From Microtetraspora malaysiensis (GTDB taxonomy: Bacteria; Actinomycetota; Actinomycetes; Streptosporangiales; Streptosporangiaceae): a stretch of DNA of 58,996 bases. The notes beneath the pieces are model-generated. The model worked only from the letters and a program-made list of their open reading frames with translations, ran no database searches and had not been told where the DNA came from. The DNA is taken from contig NZ_BBYJ01000042.1 of the NCBI RefSeq assembly GCF_001528665.1, positions 1 through 58,996 on the forward strand, written 5' to 3'. Each line of letters starts with the position of its first letter. Position 1 is the first letter of the stretch. Of the stretch, positions 1-8,419 are shown piece after piece. A program made the position numbers and the translations under genes.

Positions 1-57
1 ACCGCGACCCCCACGGCCACCCGCGCCACTCGCGCCACCGGCGCCACCGGCGCATGA
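1..57 (+). CDS. possible 3' end of an upstream gene (Ala/Thr-rich tail)
   Basis: The first frame is open from base 1 to a TGA at 55-57 and reads as a low-complexity Thr/Ala/Arg/Gly tail of repeated ACC/GCC codons. It may be the C-terminus of a gene lying left of the window, convergent with the allantoicase gene. Low complexity makes this weak. Bases 58-182 hold nothing I recognise. Confidence 0.25.
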   Translation, partial: TATPTATRATRATGATGA

Positions 58-182
58 ACCCCCGCCCCGAGCCTTTGGACACGTGGACAGGCTGCGGCCC
101 GCGCGCAGCGGCTCTCCGATGCCTGGAAACAGCGCTTCACCTGGCGCAACGGCCCTCGCGACCGAATTGGACCAGGAATCGA

Positions 183-1175
183 TCACAAGAAATCACGCGG
201 CGCATTCAGGCTGAGCAGCCGGTCGAGAACGTCGGGCTCGATCTCGCCGTGCACACGGAGCCTGGCCAGCCCACCGTCGGGGATGACGTCGAGTCGGACC
301 TGACTGACCAGCGCCGATTCCACGACGAAGAAGTGGCGCGTGTCCGGCTGCAACCGGGTACGCGGGACCAGGACGACGTCGTCGTCTCCCGTGAGACTCG
401 CCCATCCGGGCGCGTTGCCGACGAAATACGATGTGTCGATCTCCACCCGGCGCACCCTGCCCTTCGCCGCGAGGCGAATGGTGACGTGCTCGTTGCCGGC
501 GTCGCGACGGCGGGCGTTCTCCCAGCCATCACCCATGATCCGAGCGCGGCCCGGAAGCAACATATTGTTCGGCGACGAGTAGAAGGCGTTCGAACAGTCG
601 ATCACGTGGCCGCCGTTCTCCAACGCCGCGAGGTCGACCGTACCGGTCAGCAGGCGCGGGTCGGGCCGGGGCGTGCCGTGCACCCGGAACCGGGCGACGC
701 CACCGTCGGGGTAGATCGAGAGCCGCACATGGGTGTAGCGGCCCTCATCGGCGATCTCGAAGAAGTTCTCCGAATCACCACTGATCGCCGACTTGGCGAC
801 GAGCGTCGTCCATTCCGCCCGCTCCAGTTCCTCCGGTGACGGATACCCCTCGATGCTCGCGCCCTCAACCGAGGCGTACGGCGGATAGTTGCCGGTGAAC
901 CACGAGGTGTCGATCACGACTCCGTGCAGGACACCGGGCACACCGAGCCGGATGATCGCGAAGTCGTTACCGGACTCGTCACGGCGCCGCCGGGTCTCCC
1001 AGCCGTCGTAGACCTTGCCCTTGTGCCCGAACGCCTCCTTGGAGAAGACGGAGGGGCCCGGCTTGATGAGGTTCTCCCGCTCGGCGAAGAGTTCGTCGTT
1101 GGCGAACACGACGCTTCCGGCCAGGAGCCTCGAGGCGAGGTCCGGATACTCCGTGAACGAAGGGGCCTTCATCAT
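183..1175 (-). CDS. alc: allantoicase (copy 1)
   Basis: Cytosolic allantoate amidinohydrolase, splitting allantoate into ureidoglycolate and urea. The 330-residue protein has the family's two-fold repeat: one allantoicase domain at about residues 20-165 and a second at about 185-318. Each carries a DGWE...RRR segment (near residues 58 and 215) and a PDGG-(V/L)-AR-(F/L)-RVHG strand (near 155 and 298). Length is normal. The ATG overlaps the allantoinase stop by four bases (ATGA), so it is translationally coupled and is the last gene of the leftward operon. A second in-frame ATG follows immediately and could be the start. Assignment is firm; whether it or the second copy is the main enzyme cannot be seen. 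Confidence 0.92.
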   Translation of the reverse strand: MMKAPSFTEYPDLASRLLAGSVVFANDELFAERENLIKPGPSVFSKEAFGHKGKVYDGWETRRRRDESGNDFAIIRLGVPGVLHGVVIDTSWFTGNYPPYASVEGASIEGYPSPEELERAEWTTLVAKSAISGDSENFFEIADEGRYTHVRLSIYPDGGVARFRVHGTPRPDPRLLTGTVDLAALENGGHVIDCSNAFYSSPNNMLLPGRARIMGDGWENARRRDAGNEHVTIRLAAKGRVRRVEIDTSYFVGNAPGWASLTGDDDVVLVPRTRLQPDTRHFFVVESALVSQVRLDVIPDGGLARLRVHGEIEPDVLDRLLSLNAPRDFL

Positions 1176-2491
1176 GCTGTTCCTCTCTGCAGAAAACGGC
1201 CGCGCGGCTCGGCGCCGAGGTCGATGCGTTCACCGCGCAGCCAGGTGCCGCGAACCACGCCGACCAGCTCACGCCCGTCGTACGGGGTGACCGCGTTCTT
1301 GTGATGAAGTCGTGCCACGTCCACCAGGAAGGTCTGCTCCGGGGCGATGACACAGAAGTCGGCGTCGTTGCCGATCACGATGCCGCCCTTCCCCCGCATC
1401 CCGGCCGTACGCGCCGGGGCGTGTGACATCCACCGGGCGACGTCCGTGAGGCCGAAACCCCGCGCCCGCGCCTGGGCCCACACGATGGAGAGGCCGAGTT
1501 GCAGGGATGAGATGCCACCCCAGGCGGCGCCGAAGTCGCCAGAGCCCATGCCCTTGAGATCGGCCGTCGATGGGGAATGGTCCGAGACGACAAGGTCGAT
1601 CACTCCGTCGCGAAGCGCCCGCCACAGTCCTTCCCGGTTCACGCCTTCGCGGATGGGCGGGCAACACTTGAACTGCGTGGCACCGTCCGCGACGTGTTCG
1701 GCGTCGAAGAACAGATAGTGGGGGCAGCTCTCGGCCGTGACCCGGACTCCGTCCGCGCGGGCCTGCCGCAGCAGCGGCACCGCGTCGGAGCTGGACAGGT
1801 GCAGGATGTGCACCCGGCAACCAGTCGCCTTCGACAACGCCAGCACATCGGCGATGGCCCGGTTCTCCGCGGACCGGGGGCGCGACGCCAGGAAGTCGGC
1901 GTACCTCCTGCTCGCCGGGGCCGGGGCGATCCGCTCGGCGTCCTCGGCGTGCACGACGAGCAGGCCGTCGTACGCGGCCAGCTCACGCATGACCTGTTCG
2001 ACCTCGGCCGGCCCCAGAGGCGGGAACTCCTCGACCCCGGAGTCGGCCAGGAAACACTTGAACCCGAACACGCCCTCGTCATGCAGGGGCCGAAGGTGCC
2101 GGACGTTCCCTGGCACGGCTCCGCCCCAGAACCCGACGTCGACGAAACACTGCCCCGCCGCGGCCTTGCGTTTGACGTCGAGTGCCGCAACCTCGGTGGT
2201 TGGGGGGATGCTGTTCAGCGGCATGTCGACGATGGTCGTCACCCCGCCGGCGGCCGCCGCGCGGGTCGCGCTGGCGAACCCCTCCCACTCCGTACGTCCC
2301 GGTTCGTTGACGTGCACGTGGGTGTCCACGAGACCGGGCAGCAACACCTCGTCGTCGCCGAGCCGTACCACGCGGGGTGCGTCGAGCTCCGGCCCTATCG
2401 CGACGATCACGCCGTCTCTGACCCCCACGTCGGCGGTCCGCTCGCCCTCGGGCGTGACGACGCGCGCCGCCCTGAACACCGTGTCCGGCAT
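1172..2491 (-). CDS. allB: allantoinase (AllB-type amidohydrolase)
   Basis: Opens the hydantoin ring of allantoin to allantoate, feeding the allantoicase encoded next. The 439-residue protein has the dihydroorotase/allantoinase signature: [15 protein letters not shown] with His58 and His60, the candidate carboxylated lysine in GFKCFLAD (about Lys145), a VVHAED histidine, an HILHLSS histidine and the VSDHSPS aspartate. I chose the ATG at 2491 because it is preceded by GGGGGAG at good spacing and begins at the family's usual N-terminus. The reading frame stays open 34 codons further upstream without a better start. It lies 31 bases after the DUF6986 gene. Two PuuE-like proteins elsewhere in the window could catalyse the same step. 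Confidence 0.92.
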   Translation of the reverse strand: MPDTVFRAARVVTPEGERTADVGVRDGVIVAIGPELDAPRVVRLGDDEVLLPGLVDTHVHVNEPGRTEWEGFASATRAAAAGGVTTIVDMPLNSIPPTTEVAALDVKRKAAAGQCFVDVGFWGGAVPGNVRHLRPLHDEGVFGFKCFLADSGVEEFPPLGPAEVEQVMRELAAYDGLLVVHAEDAERIAPAPASRRYADFLASRPRSAENRAIADVLALSKATGCRVHILHLSSSDAVPLLRQARADGVRVTAESCPHYLFFDAEHVADGATQFKCCPPIREGVNREGLWRALRDGVIDLVVSDHSPSTADLKGMGSGDFGAAWGGISSLQLGLSIVWAQARARGFGLTDVARWMSHAPARTAGMRGKGGIVIGNDADFCVIAPEQTFLVDVARLHHKNAVTPYDGRELVGVVRGTWLRGERIDLGAEPRGRFLQRGTA

Positions 2492-2522
2492 CAGTCGCTC
2501 TCCCCCGTCGATTGCCTGAGCG

Positions 2523-3704
2523 TCACGGCAGTCCCCCTTCGCGTCGTGCGAGCCGGTGCAGAATGTCGCGCCCGATCCCGAGTTCGGCCTCATCTATCGC
2601 GCCGCACTCCACCCCGCGCAGGAGGAAGCCGGCCAGCGCCGCCGCCGTCGCGGGTTCGTCGAGGTAGGCCGAGTCCCCGCCGTACACGTAGGCCCGCGTA
2701 CGCTCGGCGGCCGCAGCCAGCCCGTTCCTGAAGAACGCGTACGTGGTGAGGTAGCGGCTCGGCAACTGAGCCGGATGCAGGTCCCATCCCTGGTAGAAGC
2801 CGCGTTCGAGTGACCTCCGTACCAGCCGGGCGTGCAGCCGCCAGGCATCGGCCGCCCGGTCACCGATCGGCAGCACGTTGGTCGAGCCGTCGGAGACGAA
2901 CACGCCCGTCCCGGCGGCGACGGCCTGCATCACCGCCTTCGCGTGGTCGGCCACCGAGTGCTCCATGCTCTGGTACGGCGCGGCGACCCCGCAGGCGGCG
3001 GAGTAGTCATAGGTGCCGTAGTGGAGCCCGGTGCACCGGCCCTCCGAGGCGTGCAGCATGCGCGCCACCAGGGCGCTGCCGTCCACGCCGACAATGGACT
3101 GGGGGGTCTCGATCTGGAGCTCGAAACGGAGCCTTTCGATTCCGTATTCCTCTTCCAGCCGAGCGCAGGCGAGCACCATCGCTTCGACCTGATCGACCGA
3201 GGTGACTTTCGGGAGCGTGACTCTGAACCCGTCACCGACGTCCCCGGCCTCGGCGAGGAAACGGTCGAGGGTGCGCAGCCCGCGCGCGCGGGTCGGCGCT
3301 TCGAACGCCTTGATCCGAATCCCGGAGAAGGGCGGCCGGGCGCACGAGCGCAACGCCCTGGCCGCGTCGCGGACCGCCTGGTCCTCCTCCTCGTCGGACC
3401 GGATGCCGTACCCGTCCTCGAAGTCGATGCGCAGGTCCTCGACGGGCTCCTCGGCAAGCTTGGCCCGCGCCCGTTCCCGCACGTCGTCGTCCGCCGAGAG
3501 CACGTCGGCGCACTCGTCGAGCACCGCCGCCGCCTCCCGGCCGTACGACTGGATCGTTCCGGCATCGAATCTGTCCGCGGGCACGTACACGGTGTGCACC
3601 GGTTGCCGCACCCCGCGTTCGCCCGGGTAGTTTGCCGCGAGTTCGGCGTCCGCCCCTGCGAGCCGGGCGTCGAGTTCGCGGGTCAGCCGGTCGAGGAAGG
3701 TCAC
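2523..3704 (-). CDS. DUF6986 / malyl-CoA lyase-malate synthase-like aldolase
   Basis: A 393-residue TIM-barrel protein resembling the HpcH/citrate lyase/malate synthase superfamily. Visible features are a DFEDGYG acidic segment (about residue 95), RIKAFE, a LPKV strand, and [13 protein letters not shown] with the metal-binding-type Glu. Relatives commonly sit beside allantoicase genes in actinobacteria. Glyoxylate from ureidoglycolate would be a logical substrate for such a fold (C-C condensation or cleavage); the reaction is inferred, not shown. I prefer the GTG at 3704 over the longer frame because its GTGA overlaps the stop of the upstream 27-codon ORF, a classic coupling arrangement. The ABC-independent placement inside the allantoin operon supports a role in ureide carbon recovery. 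Confidence 0.75.
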   Translation of the reverse strand: MTFLDRLTRELDARLAGADAELAANYPGERGVRQPVHTVYVPADRFDAGTIQSYGREAAAVLDECADVLSADDDVRERARAKLAEEPVEDLRIDFEDGYGIRSDEEEDQAVRDAARALRSCARPPFSGIRIKAFEAPTRARGLRTLDRFLAEAGDVGDGFRVTLPKVTSVDQVEAMVLACARLEEEYGIERLRFELQIETPQSIVGVDGSALVARMLHASEGRCTGLHYGTYDYSAACGVAAPYQSMEHSVADHAKAVMQAVAAGTGVFVSDGSTNVLPIGDRAADAWRLHARLVRRSLERGFYQGWDLHPAQLPSRYLTTYAFFRNGLAAAAERTRAYVYGGDSAYLDEPATAAALAGFLLRGVECGAIDEAELGIGRDILHRLARREGGLP

Positions 3705-3784
3705 CGGACCACCGCCCCGCGAGCCGGGGGTGTCAGGAAGTCGATGTCGCTCACCTGCCGGAACGGACGTTCTTCGATCGGCAT
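3701..3784 (-). CDS. 27-codon ORF coupled to the DUF6986 gene
   Basis: A short reading frame, MPIEERPF...GAVVR, starts at an ATG preceded by AAGGTGGG and ends in a TGA that overlaps the GTG start of the next gene (GTGA). The good ribosome-binding site and exact coupling argue it is translated. It may be a leader peptide that primes translation, a tiny protein, or the last scrap of a decayed gene. I recognise no family. It lies 46 bases below the racemase gene. Confidence 0.45.
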   Translation of the reverse strand: MPIEERPFRQVSDIDFLTPPARGAVVR

Positions 3785-3830
3785 AACCCACCTTCGCTGA
3801 CTTGAGTTCGCGTGCTGATGACGGCGCCGC

Positions 3831-4595
3831 TCAGGAGACGGCGGCGATGCCGGTGACGGCCGTCTCCGAAACGGGGGTGTCCCAGCCGGGCCGGGCCTTG
3901 GGCCGGGGCCGGGCGTACGTGCACACCTTGCTGCTGCTGAGCCGCATCCGTACCAGCGATTCGGCCATCGTGACGCCGGCCATGACCGGGTCGATGACCG
4001 GGAGCCCGAGGTACCCGGAGAGGGCACGGGCCAGGCCCGAGAATCCCGCGCACCCCAGGACCAGAGCCTCCGCGCCGGACTCGACCAACCGGCGCGCGCC
4101 GGTGACCAACGCTCCGTCCGGTTCCACTGTCATGCCGGGGGCGCTGACCACCGGCAGCTCGACGGCGCGCACGCCGACGCAGTGCGTGAGGACCCCGGCG
4201 TTGCGCAGGCTGTCCTCGATCTGGACGACGGTCCGCGACAGGCTGGTGATGACGGCGTACCTCGGCGCCACCATGAGCGCCACGTGCGCCGCGGCATCGG
4301 TGATGTCGACGACGGGCACGTCGAGCAGTTCTCGGAACGCTTCTCGACCGGCCTCGCCGTAGCCGGCGAGAACGACCGCGTCGTACTCGCCGTCGTGGTT
4401 TCGGATGGTGTCGAGCATGGCGACCGCCGCGAGCTGGCTGTCGAGATACCCCTCGGCGGACTCCACCCCCCAGGAGGGGGTCAGGGTGATGACCTCGGTC
4501 CCCGGCTCCGCGGCCTGCCGGGCGGACGCTTCGATGACCTCGCTGATGGACGTACTGGTGTTGCAGTTCAGGACGGCAATGCGGGTGGTGCTCAC
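3831..4595 (-). CDS. Asp/Glu/hydantoin racemase family protein
   Basis: Likely racemises allantoin or another 5-substituted hydantoin, or acts as a related isomerase, so that both enantiomers enter the pathway. The 254-residue protein begins with the family's RIAVLNCNTS strand, has TPSWGVES (about 40-46) and the second catalytic-cysteine motif VLGCAGFSG with Cys182. At the first cysteine site (ACF-DPG in typical hydantoin racemases) it reads LAGYGEAG, with Gly78 where Cys would be, so two-base racemisation may be altered. It sits in the allantoin operon 80 bases below the amidohydrolase gene. The start is a GTG with GAGGAAA somewhat distant upstream. A remnant of a paralogue occurs near 36.5 kb. 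Confidence 0.8.
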   Translation of the reverse strand: MSTTRIAVLNCNTSTSISEVIEASARQAAEPGTEVITLTPSWGVESAEGYLDSQLAAVAMLDTIRNHDGEYDAVVLAGYGEAGREAFRELLDVPVVDITDAAAHVALMVAPRYAVITSLSRTVVQIEDSLRNAGVLTHCVGVRAVELPVVSAPGMTVEPDGALVTGARRLVESGAEALVLGCAGFSGLARALSGYLGLPVIDPVMAGVTMAESLVRMRLSSSKVCTYARPRPKARPGWDTPVSETAVTGIAAVS

Positions 4596-4675
4596 AGTGA
4601 TGGTCGTTTCCTCACGGTTGAGTCGATCGGCAGGGCCGCGGGCCGCTGTCGGGCGGCCGACGGTCGGCTGTACCG

Positions 4676-5878
4676 CTAGACCAGGGCGAGGCCGTCCGCA
4701 ACAATGACGCCGTCGTGGATCACCGTGCGGTCGGTACCACGGTCCATCACGGCGCTGGTCGGGGTCTCGCCATCGACAATGAGCAGATCGGCGCGGTCAC
4801 CGACGCCGAGTCCAGGCCGGTCCTCGACACCGGCCAGCCGCGGGACGTCCCGGCTCATGATGGACGCACCGCCCATGGTGCCGATGGCCAGTGCCATCTC
4901 GATGAGGTGGTCGGCCCGATAGTTCTGGGTGAAGGCGAGCTGCCACGTCCGGTCGAGCATGTCGCAGTTCCCGTACGGGCTCCAGTAGTCTCGCTGGCCG
5001 TCCTCACCCAGTCCGACGCGCACACCGGCGGCGACGAGGTCCACCAGGGGCAACTGTCCCCGGCCGGCGGGCGCGATCGTCGTCATCGCGACGTCGAGCT
5101 CGGCGAAGTCGTCGATGACGCGGCGGGTCACGGCTTCGGACACCGAACCCAGCTCGTACCCGTGGGAGATGGTCACCTTGCCCTGCATTCCGAGAGCGCG
5201 GGTTCGTTCGAGGACGAGCTCCGTCGAGAAGACCGCCAGCTCACCGGGCTCGTGCAGATGGATGTCCACCTCGACCTGGTACTTCTCGGCGAGCCCGAAG
5301 ACGATGTCGAGATGCCGGACGGGATCCCGGTCAAGCTGGCACGGGTCGATGCCGCCGATGACCTCCGCCCCGCCCCGCAACGACGCCTCGAGGTAGTCGA
5401 CCGTGCCCTCCTCGCGCAGGATGCCCGCCTGGGGGAACGTCATCACCTGCACGTCGGCCTGCTTGGCGAACCTGTCCTTGGCCGCCATGACGGCCTCGAA
5501 CTTCTCCAGCTTGCAGTCGACGTCGACCTGCGCGTAGGTGCGGACTCGGGTGGTGCCCCGAGCGATCATGCGTTCCAGGGTGCCGACGACCCGCTCGGGG
5601 AGCCCGATCTCGGCGGTACGCCAGTTATTGCGGTCGTTGAGCATCATCCCCCACACGCCGGGGGCGCCGGTGTGCGGGCGGAACGGCAGACCGACGCGCG
5701 AGGAGTCCAGGTGCACGTGAACGTCGCTGAACGACGGGAACAGGAGGCGGCCACGGCCGTCGACGTCGCCGGCGGTGCGTGCGCTCTCGTCGTGCGGACG
5801 GATCGCGGCTATTTTACCGTCGATGACTTCCACATCGCTGCGCGGACCACCCCAGGGGCGGACGTCACGAATGATCAT
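4676..5878 (-). CDS. cytosine-deaminase-like amidohydrolase
   Basis: Metal-dependent hydrolase of the amidohydrolase superfamily, 400 residues. The metal site is intact: SDVHVHLDS gives His54 and His56, DIHLHEPGE a further His near 205, SHGYELG near 240, and GEDGQRDYWSPYGN the distal Asp near 293; the last resembles the D-x-x-R-D-x-W-x-P-(Y/F)-G motif of CodA-type deaminases. A ureide, hydantoin or cyclic amidine is plausible as substrate, but the sequence does not fix it. It is first in the leftward operon and divergent from the GntR gene across a 206-base gap containing a palindromic operator. The C-terminal strand ADLLIVDGETPTSAVMDR is almost duplicated in the chimeric remnant at 35.1 kb. 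Confidence 0.8.
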   Translation of the reverse strand: MIIRDVRPWGGPRSDVEVIDGKIAAIRPHDESARTAGDVDGRGRLLFPSFSDVHVHLDSSRVGLPFRPHTGAPGVWGMMLNDRNNWRTAEIGLPERVVGTLERMIARGTTRVRTYAQVDVDCKLEKFEAVMAAKDRFAKQADVQVMTFPQAGILREEGTVDYLEASLRGGAEVIGGIDPCQLDRDPVRHLDIVFGLAEKYQVEVDIHLHEPGELAVFSTELVLERTRALGMQGKVTISHGYELGSVSEAVTRRVIDDFAELDVAMTTIAPAGRGQLPLVDLVAAGVRVGLGEDGQRDYWSPYGNCDMLDRTWQLAFTQNYRADHLIEMALAIGTMGGASIMSRDVPRLAGVEDRPGLGVGDRADLLIVDGETPTSAVMDRGTDRTVIHDGVIVADGLALV

Positions 5879-5963
5879 CGATGACCTTTCTCTCCATGCT
5901 GAGTCCGCGGTCAGAGCTCTCGGACCACCGGAAGAGTCGAGAGGACCAAATATTTGTATGAGG

Positions 5964-5977
5964 ACCAGATGTCTGGT
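5964..5977. promoter_or_regulatory. palindromic operator ACCAGA-N2-TCTGGT
   Basis: A perfect 6-bp inverted repeat with a 2-bp spacer lies midway between the divergent amidohydrolase (start 5878) and GntR (start 6085) genes, in a locally AT-rich stretch. It is a natural candidate site for the FadR-type regulator encoded beside it. Near copies occur upstream of other genes in the window. Confidence 0.5.
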
Positions 5978-6084
5978 GTATCATAGGATCGCTGTAGAAG
6001 GCTGGCAAGCGCAACCAAAGGTTCGAATGCCTGGGCTCATTCCTCACCCGGGGGCCTGGCGTCGAGGGCGAGTGGAAGGAACGC

Positions 6085-6777
6085 ATGCAACCCGTCGCTA
6101 GGAACAGGAAGTCGCTCGTCGACTTGGCCATCGAGCAGATACGGAGCGAGATCCGCGCCGGGACATGGCCAGTCGGATACCGGCTGCCGTCGGAGATAAA
6201 GCTCGCCGAGCAGCTCGGGATGAGCCGCGCGCCGGTACGTGAGGCGACCCGCGCCCTGGTCCACACGGGCCTCCTGGCCTCACGGCAGGGCGACGGCACC
6301 TACGTCGTGGCACTCGACGAGACCGACACGGCCCTGCGCCGGCGGCTGCGCACCGCCGAGGTGGTCGACATCATCGCGGTCCGGCGTGGGCTGGACGTGG
6401 CCGCGGCCAGGGGCGCGGCGCTCCAGCGCACCGACGACGACCTGAAGGCTCTGGACAACGCCTTGAAGCGGCGGCACGTCGCCGCGTCCGCCGGGGACGA
6501 GGCCGCCTTCCGTCAGGCCGATCTGGACTTTCATCTGGGAGTCGCCAACGCCGCCCACAACGGTGTGCTGAGCGACCTGTACCGCAGCCTCTCCAACGCC
6601 CTCGAAGCGTCTGTGGAGTTGCGTGACTGCTTTGACCCCGCGGAGCAGACCCTGTCGAGCGACCATGAGGACCAGCTCGCCGCCATCCGCGATCAGGATC
6701 CCGCCCAGGCCGCCGCGCTCGCTCTCGTCATCCTGGACAGCCAGGAGATCGCCGTGCGTGGCCGCGTCGATGAATAA
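6085..6777 (+). CDS. GntR family transcriptional regulator, FadR/FCD subfamily
   Basis: DNA-binding regulator, 230 residues. The N-terminal winged helix-turn-helix (about 10-75) shows LVDLAIEQIRSEI, YRLPSEIKLAEQLGMSRAPVREATRAL and GLLASRQGDGTYV. The C-terminal FCD ligand domain (about 85-215) has R-R-G-LD near its start and the histidine-bearing segments DLDFHLGVANAAHN and DHEDQLAAI expected for metal and carboxylate binding. GGAAGGAA precedes the ATG. Divergent to the allantoin operon and 115 bases ahead of another amidohydrolase, it probably controls both, with ligand a ureide or a carboxylate product (inference). A decayed relative is fused into the chimeric ORF at 35.1-35.3 kb. Confidence 0.92.
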   Translation: MQPVARNRKSLVDLAIEQIRSEIRAGTWPVGYRLPSEIKLAEQLGMSRAPVREATRALVHTGLLASRQGDGTYVVALDETDTALRRRLRTAEVVDIIAVRRGLDVAAARGAALQRTDDDLKALDNALKRRHVAASAGDEAAFRQADLDFHLGVANAAHNGVLSDLYRSLSNALEASVELRDCFDPAEQTLSSDHEDQLAAIRDQDPAQAAALALVILDSQEIAVRGRVDE

Positions 6778-6892
6778 ACCCTCCTGATCTCCGCGCCCAC
6801 CCAGGACGAGCCGGGCCGCGCGCCGAGAACCCCCCACACACACTCTCGCGACGGCCCGGAACGTCGGCTGCCGCGTACCCGAAGGAGATGCC

Positions 6893-8359
6893 TTGAGGAA
6901 GCTGGTCAGTGCGGCCTGGGTGATCGCGCACGACGGGGAGTCTCATGTCGAGACCCCCGACGCCGCCGTGCTCATCCAGGGGGACACCGTCCTCGATGTG
7001 GGCGGTCAGGCCGAGTTGGCGAAGACCGAGGTCGACGAGCGAATCGACCTCGGTGATGCGGTGCTGTTGCCCGGACTGATCGATCTCGACGCGCTCACCG
7101 ACATCGACCACCTGATCCTCGACTCCTGGGCCTCCGCCGGCCACTCGGCCTCCTTCACCTGGTCCTCCGAGTACTTCGAGGCCCGCCGCGCGGTCTTCAC
7201 CGCGGAGCAGCGCCGGCAGGTCCGTGAGTACGCGCTGGTCCAGCTCGCGATGCACGGCATCACCACGTTCATGCCGATCGCGTCCGAGGTCCACAGCGAC
7301 TGGGCCGAGACTTACGACGACTTCGTGGCGGCGGCCGACCTCACGGCGCGGCTCGGGCTGCGCGGCTTCCTCGGCCCGTCGTTCCGCTCCGGAGTCAACG
7401 TCACGCTGCCGGACGGTTCCCGCACCGTGCGGTACGACGAGGAGCAGGGCAAGCGCGGCCTGGAGGACGCGGTCCGGTTCCTGGACTACACCGCCAAGCT
7501 GGGCAATCCGCTCATCACCGGCGTCCTGCTCCCCTGCCGGATCGAGACCGTCCTTCCGGACCTGATGCGCTCGCTCGCGGCCGTCTCGGCCGAACGCGAC
7601 GTACTCGTGCGCCTGCACGCGCTGCAGGGGCAGTTCGAGCGCGACTACATCCAGGAGACGTACCAGCGCACGCCGTTGCAGCTCATCGAGGACTGCGGGC
7701 TGCTCAACGAGCGGCTCATCGTTCCGCATGGCATCGTGCTCGACGTGCACCCGGACGTCCTGGGCCGGGACACCGGCGACGTCGGGCGCCTGGCGGCGGC
7801 GGGGGCGTCCATCGTGCACTGCCCGCTGACCAACGCCCGTTACGGGCACCTGCTGCACACCTTCGCCGACTACCGCAAGCGCGGCGTCAATCTGTGCCTC
7901 GGCACGGACTCGTTCCCGCCGGACCTGATCCGCGGCATCGACGTCGGCGTGCAGACCGCTAAGGTGCAGTCCGGCGACCTGGGCAACCACCAGTTGTCCG
8001 GCTACTTCGAGGCCGCCACGCTCGGTGGCGCCGCGGCGTTGCGCCGCCCGGACCTCGGCCGGCTCGCCCCGGGCGCACAGGCGGACATCTCCGCGTTCGG
8101 CCTGAACGACTTCCGGATGGGCGTGCGGGAGGACCCCCTGCGGACACTCGTACTCAACGGCACCGCGCGGGACGCGGTGATGACGATGGTGGCCGGCCGG
8201 GTCGTGATGCGCGACGGCGTCGTACCCGGGGTCGATCTGCGGGCACTGCACGAGTCCGGCCAACGGCTCTTCGACCAGATGCGTGCGGCGTACCCGGAGC
8301 GGGACCGTCTCCACAACGACGTCGACCGGCTCTTCCCGCCCGTCTTCCCGCGGCGATAG
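6893..8359 (+). CDS. chlorohydrolase/SsnA-like amidohydrolase with altered metal site
   Basis: A 488-residue amidohydrolase-superfamily protein. I chose a TTG start because GAAGGAG lies five bases upstream and the nearer ATG is followed at once by a stop. Superfamily landmarks are VLLPGLID (about 57-64), VRLHALQG (His near 241), VPHGIVLDVH (His near 279), CPLTNARYG and LGTDSFPPD (Asp near 338). However, the N-terminal metal motif expected as PG-x-x-N-T-H-T-H reads PGLIDLDAL, so both histidines are replaced (Asp66, Leu68). The chemistry may use one metal held differently, or be lost. It follows the GntR gene on the same strand and ends at a strong hairpin. Substrate unknown; a cyclic ureide is possible from context. 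Confidence 0.8.
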   Translation: MRKLVSAAWVIAHDGESHVETPDAAVLIQGDTVLDVGGQAELAKTEVDERIDLGDAVLLPGLIDLDALTDIDHLILDSWASAGHSASFTWSSEYFEARRAVFTAEQRRQVREYALVQLAMHGITTFMPIASEVHSDWAETYDDFVAAADLTARLGLRGFLGPSFRSGVNVTLPDGSRTVRYDEEQGKRGLEDAVRFLDYTAKLGNPLITGVLLPCRIETVLPDLMRSLAAVSAERDVLVRLHALQGQFERDYIQETYQRTPLQLIEDCGLLNERLIVPHGIVLDVHPDVLGRDTGDVGRLAAAGASIVHCPLTNARYGHLLHTFADYRKRGVNLCLGTDSFPPDLIRGIDVGVQTAKVQSGDLGNHQLSGYFEAATLGGAAALRRPDLGRLAPGAQADISAFGLNDFRMGVREDPLRTLVLNGTARDAVMTMVAGRVVMRDGVVPGVDLRALHESGQRLFDQMRAAYPERDRLHNDVDRLFPPVFPRR

Positions 8360-8369
8360 CGACCACAGA

Positions 8370-8404
8370 GAAGGGGAGGGACGAAACCATCGTCCCTCCC
8401 CTTC
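8370..8404. terminator. bidirectional hairpin terminator
   Basis: A perfect 15-bp inverted repeat with a 5-base loop (arms 8370-8384 and 8390-8404) lies between the convergent amidohydrolase and amidase genes. It has a run of pyrimidines in the descending arm but no clear T-tract, as is usual in GC-rich actinobacteria. Confidence 0.85.
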
Positions 8405-8419
8405 GGCGTCCACTAGTGA

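Noticed and set aside
1577-2731. 384-codon plus-strand open frame
   Set aside because: Antisense to allantoinase; no domain signature.
6728-8413. 561-codon minus-strand open frame
   Set aside because: Antisense shadow of the amidohydrolase at 6893-8359; composition-driven, no family motif and it also crosses the terminator.
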